Assembly: GCF_044762665.1 (NCBI RefSeq)
Contig: NZ_JBIWES010000006.1
Span: 186,001-250,000, forward strand
Direction: 5' to 3'
Length of the DNA stretch: 64,000 bases
DNA from: Peribacillus frigoritolerans_B
Lineage (GTDB): Bacteria > Bacillota > Bacilli > Bacillales > DSM-1321
The position numbers were made by a program, and so were the translations under genes. Below are positions 35,191-44,484 of this stretch, piece by piece (position 1 is the first letter of the stretch; each line of letters opens with the position of its first letter). The notes below the pieces were generated by a model that saw only the letters and a list, made by a program, of their open reading frames with translations, was not told where the DNA came from and ran no database searches.

Positions 35191-36417
35191 ATGAGTTTTA
35201 AAAGAACACCCAGTCATCAAAAATATGTCAATAAAAAAAGAATCATTCAATGCATCCAAGAATGTTCACCCATTTCAAGAGCTGAAATCGCCGTTAAGCT
35301 TCAGCTAAGCAAACCAACAGTTTCTCAGGCTGTGGATGAACTTATACAGGAGAAATGGGTATTGGAGAAAGGAATAGGAGAATCCTCATCTCAAGGCGGG
35401 AGGAGGCCCATCCAGCTCTTTTTTAATGAAAAGGCTGCCTATATCATCGGTGTCGATATAGGCGGGACGAAAGTGAAAATCGTTTTAAGTGATTTAAGCG
35501 GCAACATACTTGCCGGCACTAGTTTTTCAACTAACACTTATTTAAAATCAGGGCTTCTTAAACAAATGGCGATTGAAACGGAACGGTTAATTGCAAAGAA
35601 TCAGATTGCGAAAGTAAGGATATTGGGGATGGGAGTCGGTATCCCTGGTATTACGCAAACGGCAAGCGGATTGGTAATAGAGGCACCGAGTTTAGGATGG
35701 GTACAATATCCATTTATAGCAGAAGCGAAGCGTTATTTTGATTTCCCGATCTTTCTGGACAATGATGTAAACGCGGCTGCACTAGGTGAACAGTGGCTGG
35801 GTAATGCACAAAATAAGCGGAATCTGCTGTTCATTGCGGTGGGCACGGGGATTGGAAGCGGCATTATCTTGAATAACCAGTTATACAGAGGGGCTTCCAG
35901 TGCAGCTGGGGAAATGGGATATATGGTGACGGACAAAGAGGATATAAAACGTGAATTCAAGCCGATTTTCCATAGATACGGCTATTTGGAAAGTGTTGCA
36001 GGAGGAAAGTCGATTGGCGGTCATTTCACCAGGGAGGTCCTCAAGGATCCTCATCATTTTTTATTCGAACGGGCCAAATCTTCCGAACTATCGGGGGAGG
36101 ATGCTTTTTTTGCAGCAAAAAAAGGAGACACGACAGCCATTGCCGTCATAAATGAAGCCATCGAACATTTAGCCTGCGGAATTGTCAATGCGGCTAGTTT
36201 GCTAAATCCGGAAGTGATCATTTTAGGAGGTGGTGTATTAAATTCTTCTGAATACATTTTACCTAGAATTCGGGAGATCGTTGATCGATATCTTCCAAGT
36301 TTAGTAGAAATGAAAACTTCACAACTGGGAGAAAACGCAGGAGTGCTTGGAGCGGTTTCCCTATTCTTAAGGGAACATGATGGCATTTTGAATTTTCGTG
36401 ATGAGGGGGATTATTAA
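35191..36417 (+). CDS. ROK family transcriptional regulator
   Basis: About 408 residues. N-terminal winged helix (about 18-70; SRAEIAVKLQLSKPTVSQAV is the helix-turn-helix), then a ROK sugar-kinase-like domain: GVDIGGTKVKIVLSD (about 90), DNDVNAAALGEQWLG (about 190) and VGTGIGSGIILN (about 215). The zinc-binding CxCxxxxC motif typical of many ROK proteins is missing; the corresponding loop reads KPIFHRYGYLES. Members such as XylR and NagC are sugar-responsive repressors. It is first in an operon (its TAA overlaps the ATG of the binding-protein gene) and divergent from PIG-L. Start is the ATG at 35191 or the GTG just before. Confidence 0.88.
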   Translation: MSFKRTPSHQKYVNKKRIIQCIQECSPISRAEIAVKLQLSKPTVSQAVDELIQEKWVLEKGIGESSSQGGRRPIQLFFNEKAAYIIGVDIGGTKVKIVLSDLSGNILAGTSFSTNTYLKSGLLKQMAIETERLIAKNQIAKVRILGMGVGIPGITQTASGLVIEAPSLGWVQYPFIAEAKRYFDFPIFLDNDVNAAALGEQWLGNAQNKRNLLFIAVGTGIGSGIILNNQLYRGASSAAGEMGYMVTDKEDIKREFKPIFHRYGYLESVAGGKSIGGHFTREVLKDPHHFLFERAKSSELSGEDAFFAAKKGDTTAIAVINEAIEHLACGIVNAASLLNPEVIILGGGVLNSSEYILPRIREIVDRYLPSLVEMKTSQLGENAGVLGAVSLFLREHDGILNFRDEGDY

Positions 36418-37508
36418 TGAAAAATAGGAAAAAGTCGCTTGTTTCAGTACTGACCTTATCGGCAGCGCTATTGATTTCGGGATGTAACGGTACAGATACG
36501 AAAACGAATTCGGATACTGGCGGTGCCAAGGGAGAAAAGGATGAGCTGGAAGATAAAATCGTTGTTTATTCACCGCATGGCAAAGATATTTTATCAAAAT
36601 TCGAAAAGCAGTTCGAAGATAAGTATGGTATTGATGTTGAGTGGCTTGATATGGGTTCCCAGGAAATTCTTGACCGTGTTCGATCAGAGAAAAGCAATCC
36701 GCAGGCAGACGTTTGGTGGGGTGCCCCTTCCACGAACTTCAATCAAGCAAAGGATGAGGGGCTGCTGGCTGCTTATAAGCCTAGCTATTCTGATAATCTC
36801 GATGAAGGATTCCGCGATCCGGAATGGTATTGGACAGGAACGAGCCAGACACCGGAAGTCATCATGTATAACAGTAAAGAGCTATCAAAAGACGAGGTAC
36901 CGAAAGATTGGGATGAGCTGCTTGATCCCAAGTGGAAAGACGAAATAATCATCCGCTATCCGTTAGCCTCCGGAACGATGAGGACAATTTTTTCTGCGAT
37001 GATCTATCGTACGTATAAGGATACAAATGATCCAAAAGAAGGGTATGACTGGTTAAAGAAGCTCGACCAAAACACAAAGGAATATTCAGCGAATCCTGAA
37101 ATGATGTATAACAAGGTAGCCAAAGGAGAGGGGTCACTTTCCGTTTGGGCAATGCCGGATGTTGTCATGCTTAAGGAAAATAAAAATTATCCATTTGAGT
37201 TCGTCATTCCGAAAAGCGGAACACCAGTATTGACAGAAGGTATCGCCATCGTTGAAGGTGCCAAGCATCCAAAAGCGGCAGAGGCCTTTTATGAGTTTGT
37301 GAATACACCTGAAGCCGCAAAAACTTTGGCAGAAGAATTTTACAGGATTCCGACCAGAAGTGATGTGAAGGGTTTACCTGAATGGATCACGGAAACAGAA
37401 ATTAAAGCGATGGATATTGATTGGAATGCATTCGAGGAAAAAGGTGACGAGTGGATGAAATACTGGGACGAAAATATTAAAAGTGGAGATAAAGAAATTA
37501 AAGAATAA
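36417..37508 (+). CDS. ABC transporter substrate-binding lipoprotein, Fe3+/AfuA-like (COG1840)
   Basis: A 363-residue solute-binding lipoprotein; lipobox ISGC at about 20-23. The body matches the periplasmic-binding class containing FbpA, AfuA and PhnS: IVVYSPHGKDILSKFEKQFE (about 48-67), NPQADVWWGAPSTNF (about 93-107), LASGTMRTIFSAM and GTPVLTEGIAIVEGAKHP. Such proteins bind ferric iron, hexose phosphates or phosphonates; the tyrosine-rich ferric site is not obvious by eye, so an organic ligand is as likely. It directly follows the ROK gene (stop and start overlap) and precedes its ATPase by 15 bases. Confidence 0.85.
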   Translation: MKNRKKSLVSVLTLSAALLISGCNGTDTKTNSDTGGAKGEKDELEDKIVVYSPHGKDILSKFEKQFEDKYGIDVEWLDMGSQEILDRVRSEKSNPQADVWWGAPSTNFNQAKDEGLLAAYKPSYSDNLDEGFRDPEWYWTGTSQTPEVIMYNSKELSKDEVPKDWDELLDPKWKDEIIIRYPLASGTMRTIFSAMIYRTYKDTNDPKEGYDWLKKLDQNTKEYSANPEMMYNKVAKGEGSLSVWAMPDVVMLKENKNYPFEFVIPKSGTPVLTEGIAIVEGAKHPKAAEAFYEFVNTPEAAKTLAEEFYRIPTRSDVKGLPEWITETEIKAMDIDWNAFEEKGDEWMKYWDENIKSGDKEIKE

Positions 37509-37523
37509 GGAAGTGTCGTTGGG

Positions 37524-38636
37524 ATGGCGTCAATAAAAATGGAAAATGTCCAAAAAGCCTTCGGGAAAACGATAGCTGTTGACCAGTTAAATCTGGAAAT
37601 CAAAGAAGGTGAGTTTTTTACCTTTCTTGGTCCAAGCGGCTGTGGTAAAACGACAACGCTTCGGATGATTGCCGGTTTTTATTATCCGACAAAAGGTGTC
37701 GTCCGATTTGGCGACAAAGATATGACGCGTGTACCTCCGGAGAAAAGGAATACAGGCATGGTTTTTCAAAACTATGCCCTCTTTCCCCACATGACTGTTT
37801 TTGAAAATGTAGCGTTTGGCTTGCGTGTCAGAAAGGTTTCTCCTGCTGACTTAAAAAGGAGAGTGCTGGATGCCCTCCAAAAGGTCAGGCTGGAGAGCTA
37901 TTCGGATCGTCAAGTGAGCCAGTTAAGCGGAGGACAGCAGCAGCGGGTGGCCCTTGCGAGAGCACTGGTCATTGAACCGGAGATATTACTGCTGGATGAA
38001 CCATTAAGTAATCTGGATGCCAAGCTTCGTGATGAAATGAGAGTGGAAATCTTAAGGCTGCAGCGTGATTATAAGATTACCACCATTTATGTCACACATG
38101 ATCAGGCTGAGGCATTATCCATGAGTGATCGGATCGCTGTGTTCAATTATGGTGTATGTCACCAGGTCGGGACGCCAACAGAAATTTATAATCGGCCGGC
38201 CAATGACTTTGTGGCGAGTTTTATAGGCGAGATTAATCTATTGCCCGTTCAAGTCGAAAAAGTTCAACAAGATAATATAGAGGTTGCCCTTAAAGGTAGT
38301 GAACAACCGATTAAATTGAATGTGGAAAATCAAGCTAGAGAAGGAATTTCAATCTTACAGACTGATGTTGACCTTGCTGTTTCGATTCGTCCTGAAGCAA
38401 TCAGAATTCTGGATGTGACCGAAGAAGGAATGAATATCTTTAAAGGTAAAATAAATTCCGTCCAATTCTTTGGATCTGTTATGAATGTCATGGTGGATGT
38501 TCAAGACGTGTCACTAAGGGTCGACGTATTTAACACCCATGATTTTGGATACTTTTATCAAGGAAAGGAAGTGTATGTCCAGCTTCCCGAGAAACAGCTG
38601 CGTCTTATCCCTGTCATAAGCGGTGATGCTCCATGA
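37524..38636 (+). CDS. ABC transporter ATP-binding protein (FbpC/PotA-like)
   Basis: A 370-residue import ATPase: Walker A GPSGCGKTT (about 33-41), Q-loop MVFQNYALFPHMT, signature QLSGGQQQRVALARAL (about 132), Walker B ILLLDEPLSNLDAK (about 154), THDQAEAL, then a C-terminal TOBE-type regulatory domain (about 245-370). Its TGA overlaps the ATG of the permease. It belongs to the same importer as the genes on both sides. Confidence 0.92.
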   Translation: MASIKMENVQKAFGKTIAVDQLNLEIKEGEFFTFLGPSGCGKTTTLRMIAGFYYPTKGVVRFGDKDMTRVPPEKRNTGMVFQNYALFPHMTVFENVAFGLRVRKVSPADLKRRVLDALQKVRLESYSDRQVSQLSGGQQQRVALARALVIEPEILLLDEPLSNLDAKLRDEMRVEILRLQRDYKITTIYVTHDQAEALSMSDRIAVFNYGVCHQVGTPTEIYNRPANDFVASFIGEINLLPVQVEKVQQDNIEVALKGSEQPIKLNVENQAREGISILQTDVDLAVSIRPEAIRILDVTEEGMNIFKGKINSVQFFGSVMNVMVDVQDVSLRVDVFNTHDFGYFYQGKEVYVQLPEKQLRLIPVISGDAP

Positions 38637-40321
38637 TTAAAAATCGTGATACGAGATTGACGGTTTGGCTCCTTCTACCAGTTGCATTGGTGCTTGTAGC
38701 ATATGTACTCTACCCATCGTTGAGGACCTTTATAGAAAGTCTGCAAAAAGACGGAATGATATCCCTTGGAAATTATCAGGACTTCTTCGTACAGGAATCG
38801 AAAACGAACTTAGAGGCTCTTTGGAATTCTGTTTATATATCCTTATTGAGTGTATTGGTCAGTGCCTTGATTGGCATTCCGCTCGCATTCATTTTTAACC
38901 GTTACGATTTTCCCGGCAGAAGCTTCTTTTCATCAGCAGCGATTTTGCCGATTGTCCTGCCATCATTGGTAGGGGTCATGGCCTTTATGTTTTTATATGG
39001 AGAATCGGGATTGGTTCCAAATGCCATCAAGGACCTGTTTGGTCTTGATAAGGTTCCATTCAAGATTGGCGGGGTATCGGGAATTCTTATCGTGCATGCC
39101 TATACGATGTATGTTTATTTTTATATGACTGTATCCGCTGCAATCAATAAAATAGATCCCTCACTTGAAGAAGCCGCTTATAACTTAGGCGCAAATAAAT
39201 TCAAGGTTTTTTGGAAGGTGACATTTCCATTATTGACACCTGCCATCGTTGCCGCCTCTTTACTAGTTTTCATGATATCAATGGCTTCTTTCAGTGCCCC
39301 GTTTTTATTAGCTGGCGGATACAGGGTGTTGAGCCTGCAAATTTATTTTTCAAAAATCAATGGTGATATGGAAATTGCCGCTACTCAATCGGTCATTCTA
39401 TCCATCGTTTCGATTTCATTTCTATTATTCATGCGTTGGTATCAGAATAGGAAGGATTATCGCATGGCTTCGAAAGGAATTGGCGCACACAGGAGTGAAG
39501 TGAAGAACCCGTTCATGAAATGGGTGATGGTCGTAACGGGTATCATCGGCGTAATTATTCTGCTTTTACCGCATTTTACGATTCTTTTGCTTTCACTAGT
39601 GCCGGATGGAACCTGGACATTTCAAACGTACCCCACAGTATTTAATGTGGAAAATTACCGGCTTTTGTTTGAAGATCCTAATATCTTCAAACCGTTACGA
39701 AATAGTTTACTGATGGCGGTCATTGCAACGTTGGCAAATCTGGTGTTTGGGGTCATAGCGTCCTATGTACTTGTCAAACGGAAATTCGTCGGGAAAAGCC
39801 TTGTCGATATTCTAGTCATGATTCCTTGGGCGTTGCCTGCAACGGTCATAGGGATGAACTTGATATTCGCATTCAATGAACCTAGCGTTTTTTCCTTTGG
39901 TCAAATATTGGTAGGAACATTTTGGATATTGCCGCTTGCCTATTTCATCAGGCATATTCCACTCGTTGTCCGCTCGACTAATGCCGTTCTGGAGCAGCTG
40001 GATGATTCGATTGAGGAAGCAGCCAGAAACTTGGGGGCTAAGTGGTTTTATACCTTCAGAAGGGTCATATTTCCGATTATTATGCCAGGTGTTTTATCAG
40101 GGACATTATTGGCATTTATCGAATCTGTGGGGGAATTCCCGACCTCGGTCCTGTTGTACACGATTTCAAACAGGCCCATATCCATTGAAATCATGAATCA
40201 GCTTAGGATGTTCAATATGGGGCAGGCAGCCGCATATGGGATGATTCAAATCACGCTGATTGTAATCGTTCTCTTTATTTCGAACAAGTTTTTTGGAATC
40301 AAAGCGGAAAAAGCTTTATAA
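38633..40321 (+). CDS. ABC transporter permease, fused double-domain (FbpB-like)
   Basis: A 562-residue permease with about twelve membrane segments and two binding-protein-dependent transport domains in one chain, as in FbpB. Two EAA loops are seen: EEAAYNLGANKFKVFWKVTFP (about 180) and EEAARNLGAKWFYTFRRVIFP (about 461). Each contacts one ATPase subunit. Coupled to the ATPase by ATGA and followed 16 bases later by the lyase gene. Confidence 0.92.
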   Translation: MIKNRDTRLTVWLLLPVALVLVAYVLYPSLRTFIESLQKDGMISLGNYQDFFVQESKTNLEALWNSVYISLLSVLVSALIGIPLAFIFNRYDFPGRSFFSSAAILPIVLPSLVGVMAFMFLYGESGLVPNAIKDLFGLDKVPFKIGGVSGILIVHAYTMYVYFYMTVSAAINKIDPSLEEAAYNLGANKFKVFWKVTFPLLTPAIVAASLLVFMISMASFSAPFLLAGGYRVLSLQIYFSKINGDMEIAATQSVILSIVSISFLLFMRWYQNRKDYRMASKGIGAHRSEVKNPFMKWVMVVTGIIGVIILLLPHFTILLLSLVPDGTWTFQTYPTVFNVENYRLLFEDPNIFKPLRNSLLMAVIATLANLVFGVIASYVLVKRKFVGKSLVDILVMIPWALPATVIGMNLIFAFNEPSVFSFGQILVGTFWILPLAYFIRHIPLVVRSTNAVLEQLDDSIEEAARNLGAKWFYTFRRVIFPIIMPGVLSGTLLAFIESVGEFPTSVLLYTISNRPISIEIMNQLRMFNMGQAAAYGMIQITLIVIVLFISNKFFGIKAEKAL

Positions 40322-40336
40322 ATCGGAGGTTCAAAG

Positions 40337-41821
40337 ATGAGCAGGCTTGAAGAGTTTATCAAAAATGAAGGTAGTGTCTTTCCCGGAAAAACCTATGCTA
40401 GAGAGCTTCTGATGCCTGTTTTTAATGATCAAAGAGATTATTTATTTCATGCAATGTTCGATATTCATCGGGCACATGTCATCATGCTTTCGGAACAAAA
40501 GATCATTAAAGATGAAGAGGCGAGAACCATGCTTGATGGGATTCGGAAAGTGGCCCAAACAGATCTCGCCCAGTTGACCTATCAGCCCCAATTCGAAGAC
40601 TTATTCTTCATGATGGAGGCAAAGATCGGTGAGGAAATCGGTCATGAACTTGCAGGGAAGATTCATATCGGCCGCAGTCGTAATGATATGGGAGTTGCAA
40701 TGTACCGGCTTGTTTTGAGAGGTCATCTGCTCCAATTGATAGGCTATGCAAACCAATTGAACGAAGCATTCTTAGTGCAGGCTGAAAAACATACAGAAAC
40801 CTATATTACAGGTTATACGCATACCCAACCGGCTCAGCCGACTACAATAGGACATTACTTTTTAGCCATTTATGATGTGCTTCAAAGGGATATTGGCAGA
40901 TTGTGGTCAGCCTATGAAACGGTTAACCAATCCCCTTTGGGTGCGGCCGCGTTAACGACCACCGGATTTCCGATCAGTCGGAACCGTACTGCTGATCTGC
41001 TTGGGTTTGATTCGGTGATTGAGAATTCCTATGATTCGATAGGCGGGGCAGATTATTTATTGGAAACCGCAACTGCAATCATGACGTGCATGGTCAATAC
41101 AGGGAGATGGATTCAAGATTTCCTGCAGCATGTGACAAGGGAGTTTGGAACATTTCATGTGGCGGATCCTTATGTTCAAGTGAGCAGCATCATGCCGCAA
41201 AAAAGAAATCCAGTCTCAATTGAACATTCCCGTTCAATTGCAAGCAGTGCGTATGGTGATGCACTTGCTGCAATGAATATGATCCACAATACACCATTTG
41301 GTGATATCGTCGATACGGAAGATGATTTACAGCCGCATTTATATCGAGCTTTTTCGAATGCAGGCCGTGTCATGAAACTAATGTATGCCGTCATATCGAC
41401 TTTGAAAGTAAATGAAGAACATACAAAGAAAATGGCCGCAAAATCCAGTATAACGGTTACTGAATTAGCGGATACCCTATCAAGAGATTACGACATATCC
41501 TTTAGAAAAGCCCATTCCATAGCCAGTACTATTGCAAAACGGTCAATTAGTGAAGGGAAAGAGCTATATGATTGGGACACACAAGAAATCAACAGTATCA
41601 TCAATGAATTCGTTTCAGTGAACATAGCTGAAGACGAATGGAAAAAAATAATCTCTCCCGAATATTTTGTGGAGATAAGAAGCATTCAAGGCGGGCCCTC
41701 CCCGAAAGAGGTTACGAGAATGATTGTAAATAGAAAACAAAAACTGGAACAAGAGTTGCAAGAATATAAGAAAATGGTCAAAGAATTGAATGATCGCAGG
41801 AAGGCTTTAGTGGATTACTGA
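40337..41821 (+). CDS. Argininosuccinate-lyase superfamily enzyme, not in an arg operon
   Basis: A 494-residue member of the ASL/fumarase superfamily, which cleaves a C-N bond to release fumarate. Motifs: IHIGRSRNDMG (about 114), TGYTHTQPAQPTTIGHY (about 154, catalytic histidine), and the signature SSIMPQKRNPVSIEHSRS (about 288). It ends in a coiled-coil-like tail (about 460-485). There is no argG, and it sits last in a ROK/ABC-importer operon, so a catabolic lyase on an imported aspartate or fumarate adduct (EDDS lyase is a relative) is as plausible as arginine synthesis. CGGAGG precedes the ATG. Confidence 0.85.
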   Translation: MSRLEEFIKNEGSVFPGKTYARELLMPVFNDQRDYLFHAMFDIHRAHVIMLSEQKIIKDEEARTMLDGIRKVAQTDLAQLTYQPQFEDLFFMMEAKIGEEIGHELAGKIHIGRSRNDMGVAMYRLVLRGHLLQLIGYANQLNEAFLVQAEKHTETYITGYTHTQPAQPTTIGHYFLAIYDVLQRDIGRLWSAYETVNQSPLGAAALTTTGFPISRNRTADLLGFDSVIENSYDSIGGADYLLETATAIMTCMVNTGRWIQDFLQHVTREFGTFHVADPYVQVSSIMPQKRNPVSIEHSRSIASSAYGDALAAMNMIHNTPFGDIVDTEDDLQPHLYRAFSNAGRVMKLMYAVISTLKVNEEHTKKMAAKSSITVTELADTLSRDYDISFRKAHSIASTIAKRSISEGKELYDWDTQEINSIINEFVSVNIAEDEWKKIISPEYFVEIRSIQGGPSPKEVTRMIVNRKQKLEQELQEYKKMVKELNDRRKALVDY

Positions 41822-41858
41822 AGGTACGGGGTAAAAAGGAAATGAGCTTTAACGGACA

Positions 41859-41961
41859 TGAAATTCACGAGTATTTGCACCAAATTCACGAGTAAAAGCA
41901 TGAAACTCACGAGTATTTGTTCCAATTCATGAGTAAAAGCATGAAACTCACGAGTAAAAGC
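41859..41961. repeat. Short direct repeats with TCACGAGT core, cluster 1
   Basis: Five units with the core TCACGAGT (one has TCATGAGT): AATTCACGAGTATTTG and AATTCACGAGTAAAAGC alternate, giving a higher-order period of about 42 bases. No conserved spacer and units too short for CRISPR. It starts 38 bases past the lyase stop. A related cluster is at 48074-48176. Confidence 0.8.
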
Positions 41962-42182
41962 CCGAACCTCCTGAAGAGAGTATTTTTGGTCGGCTTGGAC
42001 GAAATACGATGCATTTTATCTGTTAACAGAGAAAGCTTCCTATTTTATGATATATAGTCATTCTTTATTAGGGTGGCTATTTTTTTGAATTTTATTGAAA
42101 CTGAGATATCCCCACTAACAATAAATGTAGATTATTTCCAAAGGCAATGCAGTTATTTGTAAAATATATAATATGAGGCGGA

Positions 42183-42395
42183 ATGTTAATGTCAAATAGA
42201 TTTCAGTTCGGTTTTATCCTGATTTTAATAGCTTTCGTAATATCGATTATTTTTTGCTTGAATCCGGAAGCTTTATTAAGAGGTGGATATGACTTAGCTA
42301 TTGATGGTCTGGTAGTATCCAGAACCTTGATGATTATTTTTTCGTTGTATTTATTAGTTAAAATAGGGGATTTGTTTATAAACAGAAAAGATTAA
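42183..42395 (+). CDS. Small two-helix membrane protein, 70 aa
   Basis: A 68-70-residue hydrophobic protein with two predicted membrane helices (about 8-26 and 43-63) joined by a loop with RGGYDLAIDG. GAGGCGG precedes two in-frame ATGs (42183 and 42189); either may start. No family recognised. A bidirectional terminator follows before the convergent symporter gene. Confidence 0.65.
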   Translation: MLMSNRFQFGFILILIAFVISIIFCLNPEALLRGGYDLAIDGLVVSRTLMIIFSLYLLVKIGDLFINRKD

Positions 42396-42469
42396 TAGTC
42401 TAAAATGAGACTTCCTATAATCAAACTTGAGAAAAAGGACATTATGCTTTGTCTGTCGATAATAAGGAA

Positions 42470-42491
42470 GGCTCAGTCTTTTGACTGAGCC
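42470..42491. terminator. Bidirectional terminator
   Basis: GGCTCAGTC-TTTT-GACTGAGCC, a perfect 9-bp stem between convergent genes; the U tail is weak on both sides. Confidence 0.7.
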
Positions 42492-42533
42492 TCCAATGTT
42501 TATTTATCCAGAATAACCAGTTTCAAAGTTGCT

Positions 42534-44012
42534 TCATATATCGTTAACGGATTTAGGTTCCAACTGAACCGCATGCTTTCTGAAAGCAAGACTTACCGTG
42601 ATCATCACAATGAAATTGACTGCCAATGCGATGATTCCAACATTCAAATCTTTCGCTGCTTGCGGCAAGGATGGAAACAAGGTCCCTATTGTCGATTGAC
42701 TTAGTGTAATGCAGATTACGATGGCCAATCCGGTGATGATACCGGTGATTGCACCAAATTTATTGATCGGATTATTCCTTTTCAGACTAAAGAGAAGGGA
42801 CGGGAAAAGCTGTGTGATGAGACTGTATCCCATAAGAATTAATGCCGACATCGTTTCACCGCCGTTTAAGGTGAAGTAGACGGCTATAAGGGCAATGACT
42901 GGCACAAGGAACTTTGCCAACCGTACAATGTGGCGATCGGATACTGCGGGTGCAAATTCCTTATAAACGTTTTTCGCGAGCAGTGTAGCGACGCTCATCA
43001 AAAGCATGGATCCCGGCACCAATGCGGTCAACAATCCAGCTCCGCCGATTATGCCTATAAACCATGGATCAAAGGTCTCGATCGAAAGGCGCAGCAATGA
43101 GAGGTCTGCATCTGCCCCAACGAGTCCGGGCACTTTCAATATAGCTGTAAACCCAACGAAAAAGACGAATAACAGCATGAGTGTATATAAAGGGCTGATG
43201 ATGGCGTTTTTTCGAAATACCTTGCCGCTGCGTGCTGAATAAACAGCGCTGAAAACTTGTGGCCACATATAGAAACCGAATACGAGCAATATTACCGTGG
43301 AGATGAACCATGATACGCTAAGCCCCTGATCAGGGAACTTTAGAAAACCAGGCTTGGCCGCATCAACCGCTTCAAACATCGGCTGAAATCCGCCAAAGTA
43401 ATGTATCGGCAGATAAATCCCCAAAAATCCTATTATGGCGACCATCATGATATCTTTAATGACCGCTGTCCAAACTGAACCGTGGATACCGGAAATCATC
43501 ACATAAATGGTAAGGCTGATCGCCCCCATCCAAACTGCCTCGGACATTGAGATGGCACCATAAGATGCTTCCGAGACAATGATCCCCAATCCTTTCAGCT
43601 GCACGACGATCACTGGAATCATCGACACCACACCGACAAGCGCAGCCAAAATTCCTAAACTGGGACTCTTATATTTGCTTACAAAGAAATCGGATTGAGA
43701 CATCAGTTTATTTTCTTTGGCATATCTCCATATTTCCGGTAGGAGCCAATAGGATAATACGTAAGATAAAGTAATGTAAATGAGAACATATAGAGCGGGT
43801 GCACCCTTGCCATAAGCCCAGCCGCTGCCGCCAAGGAAGGAGAAGGTCGTATAGATTTCCCCGGCCATCAGCAGAAAGACGAATATCGCACCAAAACCGC
43901 GTCCGCCCACCGTCCATTGTTCCAAGTCCATATCTTTTCCTTTTGAAGAGCGTATGCCTAAAAATATCGATAGAAGTAAAAATGCTAAAATGATTAAGAG
44001 AGCAATATTCAT
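42534..44012 (-). CDS. Sodium:solute symporter (YhjB-like)
   Basis: A 492-residue SSS-family permease with about 13 membrane segments, beginning MNIALLIILAFLLLSIFLG; LLMAGEIYTTFSFLGGSGWAYG is the conserved segment 2 region and GGAGLLTALVPGSMLLMSVATLLA the segment 8 sodium-site region. It overlaps the DUF3311 gene by 4 bases. In B. subtilis the pair yhjC (DUF3311)-yhjB has the same organisation. Substrate is probably a monocarboxylate or other small metabolite, not determinable here. Confidence 0.88.
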   Translation of the reverse strand: MNIALLIILAFLLLSIFLGIRSSKGKDMDLEQWTVGGRGFGAIFVFLLMAGEIYTTFSFLGGSGWAYGKGAPALYVLIYITLSYVLSYWLLPEIWRYAKENKLMSQSDFFVSKYKSPSLGILAALVGVVSMIPVIVVQLKGLGIIVSEASYGAISMSEAVWMGAISLTIYVMISGIHGSVWTAVIKDIMMVAIIGFLGIYLPIHYFGGFQPMFEAVDAAKPGFLKFPDQGLSVSWFISTVILLVFGFYMWPQVFSAVYSARSGKVFRKNAIISPLYTLMLLFVFFVGFTAILKVPGLVGADADLSLLRLSIETFDPWFIGIIGGAGLLTALVPGSMLLMSVATLLAKNVYKEFAPAVSDRHIVRLAKFLVPVIALIAVYFTLNGGETMSALILMGYSLITQLFPSLLFSLKRNNPINKFGAITGIITGLAIVICITLSQSTIGTLFPSLPQAAKDLNVGIIALAVNFIVMITVSLAFRKHAVQLEPKSVNDI

Positions 44013-44209
44013 TCCTGGTCACCTTCCCGATTCCTGGGATCCAGCTTATACATGATGCCGAGTATGGCAGAGGTAAGGACCACCCACATAGCCATCCAGA
44101 ACATATTGAAAGGCATCCCTAATACATATGGTTCTATTTTATTAACAAAAGGTAGAAATACGAGTATGCCTATAAAAGGAACTAGAGTAAGAATATATAT
44201 AATCTTCAC
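44009..44209 (-). CDS. DUF3311 small membrane protein
   Basis: A 66-residue protein with two membrane helices (about 4-22 and 36-56), containing MPFNMFWMAMWVVLTSAI and ending LDPRNREGDQE: the DUF3311 family, almost always encoded just before an SSS symporter and probably its accessory subunit. The start is GTG with GGAGGGG about 7 bases upstream. Its stop overlaps the symporter ATG. Confidence 0.9.
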   Translation of the reverse strand: MKIIYILTLVPFIGILVFLPFVNKIEPYVLGMPFNMFWMAMWVVLTSAILGIMYKLDPRNREGDQE

Positions 44210-44444
44210 TAAACAAACCCCTCCGTTTTTATATAAAGTGAAACGCCCACCAATGGGGGTTTATTCTTCAATGCGACTGATGGATGGGTGAACCAAACCG
44301 GGATGAAAAATTCATACATGACGGAAAAGGTCCGATGATATATATTAGCTTACACTATTTTGATATAAAATTTAATGCAGTTGCCTGATATATTTTAGCA
44401 ACAGTTCGCAGACAGCCGAATCCAAATGTGTTCATAAGACAGAT

Positions 44445-44477
44445 AAAGCCTTGAATTCATATTGAGTTCAAGGCTTT
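44445..44477. terminator. Terminator after cycA
   Basis: AAAGCCTTGAA and TTCAAGGCTTT are perfect 11-bp arms, located just past the stop of the leftward permease. Confidence 0.82.
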
Positions 44478-44484
44478 ATTTCCT

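Noticed and set aside
40337..41821. Arginine biosynthesis argH
   Set aside because: No argG or other arg genes nearby; operon context is an importer with a ROK regulator, so I left the symbol empty.
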